Shown here: piece after piece, positions 11,601 through 22,487 of the stretch
How positions within the stretch are numbered: position 1 is the first letter of the stretch
How the letters are laid out: each line of letters starts with the position of its first letter
Assembly (NCBI GenBank): GCA_023231475.1
Contig: JALJEE010002257.1
Coordinates: 1 to 28,005 of the forward strand
Origin: Seison nebaliae
Taxonomy: Eukaryota; Rotifera; Pararotatoria; Seisonacea; Seisonidae
Direction of reading: 5' to 3'
Length of the DNA: 28,005 nt
Position numbers and translations under genes: made by a program
Notes under the pieces: model-generated
What the model saw: the letters and a program-made list of their open reading frames with translations, nothing else
The model's database searches: none
What the model was told of the DNA's origin: nothing

Positions 11601-14600
11601 GAATCATAGCAGCAACAAATTGTATGTCATCAATCACTAAGAATTCTCCTGGTTTAGTTAACGAATAGAAACCGGAGAATTCGACTAATTGTCGGAGTAT
11701 CTCATTGGTGACCTGATCTCCCCATTCATTAATTTGAGGCATACTAATATCATCTATAAAAATAGTCATACGACGACCACCTGATGGACCATATGTATTT
11801 CCTGCACGTTTATCTACAAACGATTCAACAATCGATTGCAAGATTCCTGGTGTTGTTGTGGAAGAGAAGTTTAATGTCTTCGATGTATCCGTCTCTGGAT
11901 TAAGTTGTTTTAAATAAGTATTTATCATTGCTGTTTTAGCCGTTCCTTGTTCCCCAATGAACAAAACACATTTCCCTTGTTTCGTGATGGTTTTTAAAAG
12001 GAACATGGAACGAACATTATCAATATTTGGAACTAGAATGGATAAATAATCTGGAATCGAATGTTTTGGATAATCGTATTTCTCAACCTTATTCGACCAA
12101 TGATCCCATTCACCATTTGGTTTGACATAGAAATCGAACAGCGATCCTGATTCAATTGTTGGAAGGGGCATGTCTGAAAATTTGTCAAAAATGAACTCTT
12201 CAAATCGATACCGATCTGGCAGTTCCAACAGAGCACCCATACTCCACATTAAGGAGAATATAATCAATTTCTCCAAATGTGCTTTTTCGATGGTGGATTC
12301 GTTTTCTAATAAACCTCCTAACAAGTTACAAGCTTGAATGATGAAATTCGAATGGAACACAGACATTTTCAAAACCAAATTATGTGTCAAATGTAAGAAG
12401 AGTGGTTCGAACAATTTTTTGAAAGTACTCAACATTATCTGATGGGTATTAGGCGATCGATGTACTAACCATGATTTTAAGAACGCTTCCCACGGCAACA
12501 CATTGAGACCCATGTAAACCATACCATTTCTCGAGACAGTTGCAGGAGATGCATTGTCAATGTTATGGACTTCAAATACAATCTTACAATTATTCGCCAT
12601 TGGTATACGATCGCCATTGGCTAAGGTTAATGTTTTGTTATCATCTAAAACTGAATTTAAATTTTCTATCCAAATGGCATCTACAGGTCCATCCAGAACT
12701 AACCAAACATGATCATTTTTCTTCACTTTCAATGTTCTTCTCCATAATGTAGAGAAGATTCCATCAGTCCAATCATTAGTCGCTACATCTAATGTACCGA
12801 ACATTTCACCAGCAGTTATTGCTTTCGGATTCATTCGCATCTCTTTATGTGGTTCATTTAATAATGTCAATGTTTTCATCATTGTGTTGATGCAAGTCGT
12901 TTTTCCAGTACCCGACGGACCTAACATCATCAAGCCATGTCTAGTTAATTGTGTTTCAAATAGTTGTCGTATTTTCAAATTCCACAGCGGCTCATTAACC
13001 AAATTCAACTCTTGAACAACATCTGTAATTATTCTTTGCATTGTCGAATAATCAGCTTCTTTCAGTACTTTATCCGGGAACAAATCTTTCAATAATGACA
13101 AGAATAGAATTTCGTCATTATCTACCAATTTTGAGATGTTCATATCTCTCAACACTCTCAGAATAATGTCTTCTTCAGAATCATTCTTTTTACTACGTCT
13201 TTCTCCTCCTGATGCTCTCAGAACAGAAAGAATATTTCTGAGACCGAAATCATAATGAACTTGTTTACTTAATTGTTCATCGCATAATTTATACAAAGTA
13301 AAAAACTTTTTGGATAATGGAACACTTGTCTGAAAACCAATACTAGCTAATTTGACCCGAATAATAATTTGTCGATCTGGTACCATCATCGCTACTGTTC
13401 GAAATTGAATCTTTAAATTCTCTGGTAATTCCTGTCGACCAGCATAACCGGGATTCATTGTAATAAACAAACCAAATTCTTCATTCATTGAACATGTATC
13501 ACCATCAGTAAATACAAATGATTCAGCATGTGTCTTTCTAGCTATTAATAATACGGAAATCTGTTGTGCTGCTACAGATAATACGGGCAAATTAATTCGA
13601 TTAAATTCATCGAAACATCCCCAAGTGCCTGACATACCTAAACCTTTATAAATTCTTCCTAAACCTCTGAAATCCATTTGATCTGACATATTGAACACGA
13701 CCACATACTTCCCCAAAGCTTTTCCCATATCTTTCGTCGTTTCCGTTTTACCTGTACCGGCTGGTCCAGCAGGTGCTCCACCATAATTCATTCCAATAGC
13801 TTGAGCCAAACTAATATAACATCGATCAGTTAATGGAGTTATAACAAGACGTTCGGTACATCCTAAGAATTCATTTTGATATCGAAATATTACATCAGTA
13901 ATATGAACATTTAACACATCTTCATCAACATCGAAATAAAATCGTGATTGTTTGATCCATTCGAAATCTCCAACTGATCGTACATTATGTCGACACAACT
14001 CATCAAAAATGTCACGTTGATGAATGTGAATGATGACAAATGTTTGGAATTTTACTCGATCAAATTTTGATAATTCTTTCGCCACTTCATTGACGAGATC
14101 TGAGAGAATTTGCTCCCAATATTTGTTAGTCTGAGTCATCAATAATCGATTTTGTCTTGCCGTTAACAAAGCCTTTTCTGATGAACTTGTCCAAATGAAT
14201 TGCAAGACTAATATTCCGATTTGTGCTAAAGCGCCTCTTAGAAATCCCATGAGAGTATAATCTGGATCATCTGTTATCTGATTATAAGCACTTCTTATAA
14301 TCATATGGAGTGATCCTCGTTGAATTTTTAATAAAGTATTCAACCAAGTTTCTACATTGCCCGTGGCTGATACATGTTGATAAAGTCGTACAATTTCACG
14401 TTCTTTCGAATATAAGAATTCGATAGTATCATAATCCGTTTTCGACCAATTAATATCATCCACATTCTCAAAAACACTCAATAAATGAGGTTGGATTGTA
14501 TGAGAATCAGAGGCTTGTCCAAGAATCTTTAATAAAACTGGATCCGATACAAAATAGAATCTTGGAAAGATTTGACGTTTCGATTCCAAATATCCCGAAA

Positions 14601-17600
14601 GTGACTTCCTACAAAACTCTAATTGTTCCAATAAATGAGGAAGGATTTGTGATAAAGTGTCATCAGTTGTGCAACATGTTAAAATGTTTCTTGTCTCGTG
14701 AGCTTTCATCATAATCTTGAGCCATGATTTGTCAATGTTAGAAAAGCGTTTAGCTTCTTTCGGTAATTGTTTAGCAATATCTCCACTGGCAAAAACTGCT
14801 TCTAAATAAATCCACAAGTTCTGCACTTGTACCCAATTCTCCAAGATGTCGTTTGTCATTGTTAATTTATTAATAAATTGTTGAATTGGTTGACGGAAGA
14901 ATGTGTTGTAACGATTAGATAATAAAGAACTAAGATTCATTAACGATTCTTCTAAAATTGTTATAGCTTCAGTCACTTCAGCACCTTCCAACAATAATTC
15001 ACCTCTATTTTTAAATGTTGAAAATGAGAATTCTCTTTCATCCCATTCATGTTTTATTTGTTTCAATTTATATTCGATATCTTTCTCTTTCATCGCCGTC
15101 AAACAAATTTCCGTAATGTCATCCTTATTTTTCAACAATGGCGCTTCCATTACATTTTTGAGGAGAAATGTTGGCGATTCTACCGCAAATGTATGACCAG
15201 TAACTTGTTCAATTCTTACCCAATGACGTAATTGCATCGATTTGTTTGTCATCATTTCGAGTAGTGGAACACATTCTTTAAAATCATCAATTCTTTTTTT
15301 TAAATCAACATATGCGGCCCATGTCTTCAATTCAGTAGGTAATCGATTGCAAAGAACTTGAAATTCATGAATCTTCTCACCAACCAATTCAATATCGACA
15401 TCTGACCATGTCATATCATAAAATGAATCGATTGCAGTGTTGACGACTCGATATAAGGAATATAAGCGATTAAGAAAATCTAATTCTTGTTTTGTAGCAT
15501 CTAGAACTGGATATTCAACTTTTGGCACACCAAATATTCGATTTCCTGCTGTAAACGTTTCGTATTTCCTCCACAAATGATCAAACTTACCACGAAAAAT
15601 GGCTAAGCGATCACTAGCGATAGACGGTTCGATTCCTGCTTCATTCGGTCCTGCCGTTTCATACTCTTCCAGAAATACTTTAACATCGTTCTTGAAATCT
15701 TCAATGGAATTTGTGAACTTTTCAAATAAGGGTGGCTGAATTTCTAATAATCGATCAGTTACAACATTCTTAAAAATTTGAATTAAGAAACTTTAAATAA
15801 GAAAATGACTAAACGGCTTTAGCTGACAATTGATTAAAATGATATCGTAGAGCATCAATCTGATTTAATTCATCAGCAGATACATAAATGTCGAATTTGG
15901 TAAGAATGGCATAAATATCTTCGATGGGTCCAATTTGTAAATCAATGTCCATAAATTTCGACCGGAATTCATTCAAAGCGTCAATCATGAATCGCGCATC
16001 ATCAAGATCGACAAGTTTCTTTTCCAATTTGGGATTCATCTCATCGATAAACATGAGAATACTATCCATTTGATACCGATATTTCTCCCGAAGTGCTTGT
16101 CCCAAAATGTTCGTTAGATTTTTCGACAACGATTTCAACTTCTGTATTAGTTTCTCCGTATGCATCTCTAACGGTTCAACCACGATTTTTGCTGCAACTT
16201 TACTTAATCTCTCATCAGTTGTTTCCGTCTCTTGTAGTTCGGCCATAACATCTGAAATATTCGGATTCTTTCCCATAAATTCTTCAACACGTTCCGTGTG
16301 ACTGGTCAAGAACAAATGATTAAATTCCTCGAAAGTTGTCAGAGTTTGATGAAATTTCATTTTCTGATCTTTAATTGCAGCTGACAATGATGTCATAATG
16401 AAAGCAATATCTTTATTATCGGAAATCACTTTAAAATATCCACGATTGACCATATTATATTCAGATTTTTGTGGTTCGGATACTGATTGAAAATTACTTC
16501 TTTTTGGAGTGAAAGAAGAAGCATCAGGTGACATATGTGAGTAAGTGGCGAAATTCTCATCATCGCCCCATTTTACTAAATATTTTCCAACTCCAACAAT
16601 TTGATGAACAACTTTAATCAAATTTAATTGCATTCGATCGATATTCGGTTCTAATACAATATCTTCGTCATCCAGAACAATATCACAAATCAGTAACGGT
16701 TCAATGCGTTCCTTTTGAGCGGAATTATCAGTTCGAAATAATCTTTTCGAAGCGGCTGCTGAACGATAGAACAAAGTTGTGATAACTCGTCGTTTCACTG
16801 CATCCAGAGAATTCTTAATGGCTTTAATCATTGCGTCGATAGTTCGCCTCTCATATGAACTGATGAATTTCATCATATCATCAATCTTTTTCTCTTTGCC
16901 CAATGCTGGATCGCGAAACTTCTCCATTGCACTATGCATATTCATGGGAAGTTTATAAAACTCTTCTTTTGTCATTTCATTCCTCGTTTTTCCTGTCAAC
17001 AAGGAAATATCATATTTGTCGGACCACAAGAAACTTTTGACGAGACTCTGAATGTTGTCGCATATTTGTTCGGAAATGTTATTCATTCGACGTCTTGCCG
17101 TCGAGACGTTCTGCTTAATAATATTAGTAAATTCATTAAATGTTACCGCATGTTCAGGCAATTCCACTATCTTCACATTTTCCAAATCAATTAACAGATT
17201 ATAAACTCGAACATCCAATAGATAACGTGCCTTAAATAATAAAAGATATTTTAATATAAAACTTAAAAATATACAAACTTTTGTTACATCTTGTTCAATT
17301 CGATCTAACACATCTGAACATTCTTTCAAGTAACTATCGGCGTTATATGATATCCATGTAATATTGGCTAAACCCTCACGGAATGTTGATTCTGCTTTAG
17401 TTACATACTGTCCAGTTATCAATTTTAAATGAGATGGAATACTGGATTTCAATGATTTCATCCGACGAACAAGTTCATATGCGCAAGATTTCCTAGTTTT
17501 TAATGTTAACGAATCGGTATGCAATTTGTAACAGAATGGTGGCATTTCAATATTCAACCGTTTCATTATGCGAATTTCTCTCAACGATTCATCGACGTTT

Positions 17601-20331
17601 GGCGAGAAATTTACCGAAAATTGATTATTGGCGTATTGGAAAATTGGTAAGACTAAAGCATCCAATAATCGATTAAGATTTTGTTTCCACAATCTAATCG
17701 CGATAAAAAAAATATCTTTTAGAATTGAAGATAAATGGAACTTGACATAAGCATTCTCAAATTGAATCAAATAACTACAAGCTTTATTATAACGATTGAT
17801 GACAGGTAGAGCGGTAGCTGCACTCATAACATTTGGATATTTCCGAAATATTCCCATCGGCTGTTCCAATCGTTTGAATAATAATCTCGCCCAATTCACC
17901 ATTCCACTATGGAGAGGCATATTACGTTCTAAAACATGATTAGCATGATTATGCTTAGCATTATATATTTCCTTAATATTCTCTAATTCGTCATTATATT
18001 TCGTCACCATAATCATTAACAGTTCTTCCTCATAATTAAAAAAGGGAATGTTCAATTCTTTGAACTTATTTAAATAACGAATCGATTCATTTGATGAGTG
18101 CATTGGACATATTGTCCGTTTCATTAAAGCATAAAGATCGACCTATTGAACAATGGAAATGAGAAATGAGTAACAAATAATTTAACTTTCAAATTCTCAA
18201 TCTCCATCAATAAATTGTCGTTAAATCTTTCGAATTGGAAATCCGTTTTCTCTATATGGAGAACATCAAAATCTCCTTCATAAAATGCATCTGATGTTTG
18301 TTTGAAGTTTTTTGCAATTCTCACCATATTGTCCATCGACGAAGAGGCTAATGAGGAGAATTGTTCGATCCAATCAACAATGGTGTTGATCTATTTATTT
18401 AACACATTTCGAAATAGGAATATTTCAAAAAAAAATAAATTCTAACTTTTTTTAAACGTTCTGCAAATTTTTGGAATTTGATGAATATATAAACTTGAGA
18501 ACATTCCAATGGTTTCTCATCAGTGTTCTATTAATGTTTCTTAATAAAAAGGAAGAGTAAATGAGGAAACCTTAGCAATTTCATCAGTAGCACCATTATA
18601 CGCCTTCTTATACGCATCGAATAATTCCAGACATTGACAAATACGTAAACGCAGAACGGCCGATGGAATTTTCCTAATATCTTTCGTTCCATCTTCCGTC
18701 AGGTATTTATAACAACTCGTCACCATTTGAGTAGTTATTTTAACTAATAATGATGATATTTTTTCAGGTGTGTTGTAATATTCTGAACAAGAATTTATTA
18801 AGCGAACGGTATTCATTATTTTAGGTATTGAGTTAATCATAGCTTGCTACAAAGAATATAAATTATTCTTTTGACAATAAGGAAAAAATAACTATATCTG
18901 TGGTATATAATGAATGACAATGTTCCATTAAAACATCTAAATATCTTAAATTATCTTTTGTTTCGTTGGCATAATCAATGATTCGATTCATCAATCTCTT
19001 CCATTGCTATGTGGATGAAGAGTTTTAATAATTTGAAAATAAAAGAATAAACTGGAATCTTCTTACTTTGCGCACCATTTAATAAATATATCACATAATT
19101 ATAAGTCGGTGTGTTCAACTGATCGAGCATAAAATTAAATTTTGCACTCATCGTCTGCCAATGTTCTAATTCGACTATTGGACCTGTATCTGATCGTTCT
19201 TGTCGAATTTGATCGCTGTCAATAAGTAATTGGTTTATTTTCACTATCCAATGTTCCACCGTATCCTCCAAGTTGTTCACAAGTTCCGGTTTTTTCAATA
19301 ATTTCAAACAATCACCAGGGCTTTTTATGTCTTTAATTTCCTGCGGTAAAGGTTCATCAAATTTAATTATACTTTTATTAATTGCACTACAATCTGTTAA
19401 AAATTATATTTCTTTACATAGAGTAATTTTTCTAACGCTTGAGGAAGGTAGAGAAAAAATTTATTTGGTCAACAAATTTTTCTTTTTTCAATGTAGCTTC
19501 GCTTAATGTTTCATCTAAACTTGTCCACCATTCTTTATTCACAGTTAGAAAGCGACCAAATACGTTGGAAATTAAGAAAGAAAATTCTTGACAAATATCA
19601 GATTCTTTCAAATTGATTGTGTGATAAAAAATATTCTAAAATAATCAAGTTACAAATAATTAGTCAATAAGTATTTCAATAAGTCAATATATTAAACATT
19701 TGAATAATTTGCAGTATTGAGACCTTCTTTCTTAACACCATCTCGTTTTAAGAATATGAAGAGATATCCGTTTAAACTAATTTTATTTTTATCTGCATTC
19801 TTCAAAAATTCTTTGGACAAGATGTATAATCGAGGCATGGTAAGTTGTGCACCACGTCCAGCACCTTCAAAATGGAATTAAATACTTAACTTAAATCTTT
19901 GTTAACTTTCCGGTATTATACCATTCTGATAAGCAAAGATAAGGGCGTTTAAATCTCCGTCTTCGAATTCTTGTATAGCAGGCCATTCCTATGACACAAA
20001 CGAATATTTACCTTGGGGAAATGAAAAGATATTGAAACTGTAGTATTATCCAGCATCATTTCAATTATCCGATTCTGTAACGGTCCCGCATCTAATCCTG
20101 TTAATGCTTGTGTAGTATTTTTGATCGTAATACCCATTATTTCGGAAAAATATGTATGAATAGAAGTGACTGTTAGTTCTCTATCTTTTCGATCATTTTT
20201 ATATTGCAGCTAAATATTATATATAGTATTATTAACAATTTCATCAACAACGTTTTGATAACTAAATGAACTTTTTTCTGCTCCTCCTGAGCTTTAGTTC
20301 CCCCAACAACTTTGAAATACTGATGAGGCAT
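5678..20331 (-). CDS. DNAH5/DNAH8-like: Axonemal outer-arm dynein heavy chain, DNAH5/DNAH8 type, 17 exons, about 4618 aa
   Basis: Exons in transcript order: 20331-20272, 20209-20039, 19988-19907, 19864-19698, 19635-19437, 19393-19053, 19006-18893, 18846-18571, 18527-18447, 18390-18187, 18142-17742, 17693-17279, 17230-15815, 15768-7039, 6987-6886, 6837-6662, 6599-5678. They total 13857 nt, all in frame. The 4618 aa length matches human DNAH5 (about 4624). All 16 introns are 42-62 bp with GTT donors. The tail comes first, then six AAA modules. P-loops: AAA1 GPAGTGKT (about 1977), AAA2 GPSGTGKT (about 2259), AAA3 GEQGTAKT (about 2580), AAA4 GIGGSGKQ (about 2940). The stalk coiled coils (about 3180-3300 and 3410-3490) flank the microtubule-binding domain. 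The C terminus ends [10 protein letters not shown], as in DNAH5/8. It is the ATP-driven motor of outer dynein arms in motile cilia and sperm. The start ATG at 20331 has an in-frame TGA just upstream. DNAH5 and DNAH8 cannot be told apart here. Confidence 0.96.
17231..17278 (-). other. 48-bp stop-free intron inside the dynein gene
   Basis: The sequence runs AAA|GTTTGT...TTTAAG|GCA, phase 0, 48 bp, with no stop in frame, so retention would add 16 hydrophobic residues ([14 protein letters not shown]...) to the soluble dynein tail. I call it an intron because its size, GTT donor and AAG acceptor match its neighbours and because removal restores family-like spacing. Confidence 0.75.
17694..17741 (-). 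other. Second 48-bp stop-free intron inside the dynein gene
   Basis: Donor GTTCCA follows GTC AA and acceptor GATTAG precedes A TTG TGG (phase 2, 48 bp, no in-frame stop). Removal gives FENAYVKLWKQ, which restores the Tyr-x3-Trp spacing typical of this part of the dynein tail. Retention would insert 16 residues. Confidence 0.75.
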
Positions 20332-20753
20332 ACGCTTTCACCAAAAAAATAATAAAAAATCTTTAGAATGAAAGATAATTCATAGAAAATATAAATTTAT
20401 AAGAATCTAGAATCTATATAAATTACAGTAGTTTAATAAAATTTGGAAGGTACAAATCAACCTTACCAAAAAACATACTATATACTGAAAGTAAAAAGAA
20501 GTTAAAAAGTCGTAGTTTGTCAAATTTTTCGAGCTCACAATTTTAGTTTGTTAAAAAGCAAGAAAGTAATTGTTAAAAGAATTAACACTGAAATAATTAT
20601 TCTAACAATATCATTAGGATAACATATTTTTGGGTCAATAGGGGGAAACATTCGAAATAATGGCTTTTAGACATTTGTCTTCCAAGACATTTGTTAGAAG
20701 GATTTTCTATTAAGCTTAATGTCTCGGATAAAAATACGTTATTTAACAAAGTA
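20332..20753. other. Upstream region of the dynein gene
   Basis: About 420 bp of AT-rich DNA separates the dynein start codon from the TA target site of the Tc1-like element. It should contain the dynein 5' leader and promoter. I see no open frame or recognisable promoter or cilia-type (X-box-like) motif by eye. Confidence 0.5.
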
Positions 20754-20822
20754 CACTGTGTGTTTCATAAATTGTGGAACATAGGAAATCCCATATGCTA
20801 TCAAAAAAAGCTTCAAAAAAAA
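20754..20822 (+). repeat. Left terminal inverted repeat of the Tc1-like element (69 bp)
   Basis: It starts CACTGTGTGTTTCATAAATT and ends in GCTTC followed by a run of A. It pairs with 21795-21862 over the full length, with a 2-bp indel in the GTGTG tract and a handful of substitutions. The central block GTGGAACATAGGAAATCCCAT is identical in both ends. Confidence 0.9.
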
Positions 20823-20855
20823 TTTCATAAATTGTGAGACCAAAAAAAAGTTTAT

Positions 20856-21784
20856 TTAATAATCTATCCAAGTACCTTTCCTGTCTCCTACCGCTAAGTA
20901 TCTTTTCGGCATAGAATTATAAAGATTAATAAATAATGATGTATCTAATTTCGAGCATTCATATTCAATTTTTCGCCATAATTCTTCAATATTTGCGAAA
21001 ACTTTCGTATTCGCAAAAACTTTCTGGGTTAACATCCCCCGAACATTCTCAATCGGATTTAAATCTAGTGAACGTGCAGGATGGTCAAATAATTTCCAAC
21101 TCATATCCTTCATTTTTCCCATTGAGTATCTTGACGTGTGCACTGCAGCACCGTCTTGCTGGAAAATAAATTCATTTCCCATTTTTCTCTAACTTCTGAT
21201 AAGAAATCTCGTTCCAACATCTCTATATATTTTATAGAGTTCATAATTCCATTTATTCGGACTAAGGATATTACACCTCTTTCCGAAATAGCGCCCCAAA
21301 TCATCAAGCCCTACTTGTAATTCTTAGCTCCGGAACAGTACCTAATGGAACTGTCATCTGAAGAATGATGCCAATATCTTCGGCAATAATCGGGTCCACT
21401 AAAAGAAAACCTCTTCTCATCGGTAAAAATTATTGTAGAATAACGAGGTGGGGTGACAATCTGACGCCGCACAAAATCGTATCTTTTCTTTTTGTGCATT
21501 TTTATCAGATGCGGCTTCTCCTTCATTTCTTTCGACTCCAATTAAATTCGACGGATTGTCCTCCAAACGGTCGTTTTCGAATATTCTAAAACAAACCCGT
21601 CCATAACGGCTCTCACGTTGGAATGGAGGTTGCCGAAGATGAATTTTTTGATTTTCAGTTTCGTTCGTCGATTTATGAGCGAGGGGCGACCCAAATTTTC
21701 TTTTCTACGATCGGGCGTTACCTCTCCGATCTTGCAAATTCGTCCCACTGTCGCCAAAGAGACACTTAATTCTTTGGAAACCTA
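20856..21784 (-). pseudogene. Broken Tc1-like (DD34E) transposase
   Basis: Fragments in order: a helix-turn-helix remnant (SKELSVSLATVGRICK) with the linker GRPSL, then FTDEKRF (first catalytic Asp), MIWGAIS, QQDGAAVHTS (second Asp) and LDLNPIEN (Glu). There are 34 residues between the second Asp and the Glu, so DD34E. It is disabled by in-frame stops at 21782-21784 (TAG), 21542-21544 (TAA) and 21311-21313 (TAG), and by a frameshift near 21180-21190. The N-terminal start of the DNA-binding domain is missing, and the usual Trp after PIEN is replaced by Arg (ENVRG). No functional product is expected. Confidence 0.9.
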
Positions 21785-21794
21785 CCTCATTCCA

Positions 21795-21862
21795 TTTTTT
21801 TTTGAAGCTTTTCTTGATAATACATGGGATTTCCTATGTTCCACAATTAATGAAACACAGTG
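21795..21862 (-). repeat. Right terminal inverted repeat of the Tc1-like element (68 bp)
   Basis: Read on the minus strand it starts CACTGTGTTTCATTAATTGT and ends in AGCTTC plus an A tract, the mirror of the left end. TA follows at 21863-21864. Confidence 0.9.
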
Positions 21863-21936
21863 TATGTGTATGTATGATATAATGTTAGGTAATAATATTT
21901 CCTTTTAGTCTACTTCTACTAGTCTACATACGTTCT

Positions 21937-22020
21937 ATGGGAGACGTTATTATATTACACCTTATTCATATTATCTTCGTCGTTGATCTCGTATTGATAA
22001 GTGTGAGCAACTGTCAAAAA
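21937..22020 (+). CDS. Candidate first exon of a small secreted peptide
   Basis: The ATG at 21937 opens MGDVIILHLIHIIFV... ending SVSNCQK. This is a strongly hydrophobic stretch followed by small and polar residues, as in a signal peptide. The frame reaches AAA|GTTATT at 22020/22021, the exact donor pattern of the proven introns here. Unspliced, it stops at a TAG eleven bases further on. Possible acceptors at 22060 (40 bp) or 22069 (49 bp) both continue in the same frame to a TGA at 22100-22102 with a Trp/Phe-rich tail (WRMFWNHNEN), but the polypyrimidine tract is poor. Product not recognised. It may be chance. Confidence 0.22.
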
Positions 22021-22307
22021 GTTATTATTGATTAGAAGAGAAACCAACAGACGGCGAGAGTTTGGAAAGTGGAGAATGTTTTGGAATCATAATGAAAACT
22101 GATGGTTTTCTGACAAGTCGAATCTGCTGAAATTTTTTCATCAAATATTTTCAAATGATAATAATCATCAATGGAGTTCGATTTAAGCGACATGACAAAT
22201 TGAATTAATCGAACTAAAAAGATAAATTATGTTCTCTCATTCTTTTGATCATTTGTTAAGATAAAAGAAATTATTAAAGTAGCTTAACGTACCATACGAT
22301 TAAACAG

Positions 22308-22487
22308 ATGAATATAATTAAAATTTTATTTTATTCCGTTATTCTCATCATCTTTTTAATCTTCAAAGATAATTCTGATAGAATGTGTCCGGTGAATTTG
22401 TCACCATCATATGACGGTTCTACACTGAGACACATTAACAACTTTGTTTTCCATCTTCCTACAGCTTGCTGGAAAATTATATATTGA
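22308..22487 (+). CDS. Candidate small secreted peptide, 59 aa (43 aa if spliced)
   Basis: ATG 22308 to TGA 22485-22487. The N terminus (MNIIKILFYSVILIIFLIF) is a good signal-peptide-like segment, followed by KDNSDRMCPVNLSPSYD and a C-terminal CWKIIY, giving two Cys. The mature part is less AT-rich than its surroundings. Inside it, GAC G|GTTCTA to CTTCCTACAG|CT (22424-22471) is a 48-bp, 3n, stop-free segment with a GTT donor and a pyrimidine-rich acceptor. That fits the intron style of this genome and would shorten the peptide to 43 aa with its two Cys about 10 residues apart. No family recognised. A chance ORF in AT-rich DNA is the main alternative. Confidence 0.28.
   Translation: MNIIKILFYSVILIIFLIFKDNSDRMCPVNLSPSYDGSTLRHINNFVFHLPTACWKIIY

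Larger units (their letters stand above)
20754..21862 (-). mobile_element. Tc1/mariner-family DNA transposon, 1109 bp, decayed
   Basis: Terminal inverted repeats start CACTGTG and are flanked on both sides by TA (20752-20753 and 21863-21864), the target duplication of the IS630/Tc1/mariner superfamily. The inside carries a broken DD34E transposase on the minus strand. At 1109 bp it is shorter than typical 1.3-1.7 kb family members, which fits loss of the N-terminal part of the gene. A stretch of the left repeat (TTTCATAAATTGTG at about 20763) recurs directly at about 20823, possibly a subterminal direct repeat. The two ends are still close to identical apart from a few changes, so insertion is probably not ancient. 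Confidence 0.92.

Noticed and set aside
6448-14714. Numerous plus-strand frames of 60-119 codons within the dynein gene
   Set aside because: They are shadows of a confidently aligned dynein coding strand and have no motifs of their own.
20936-21908. Plus-strand frames over the Tc1-like element (for example 21618-21908)
   Set aside because: They are antisense to the recognisable transposase fragments or run through the inverted repeat.
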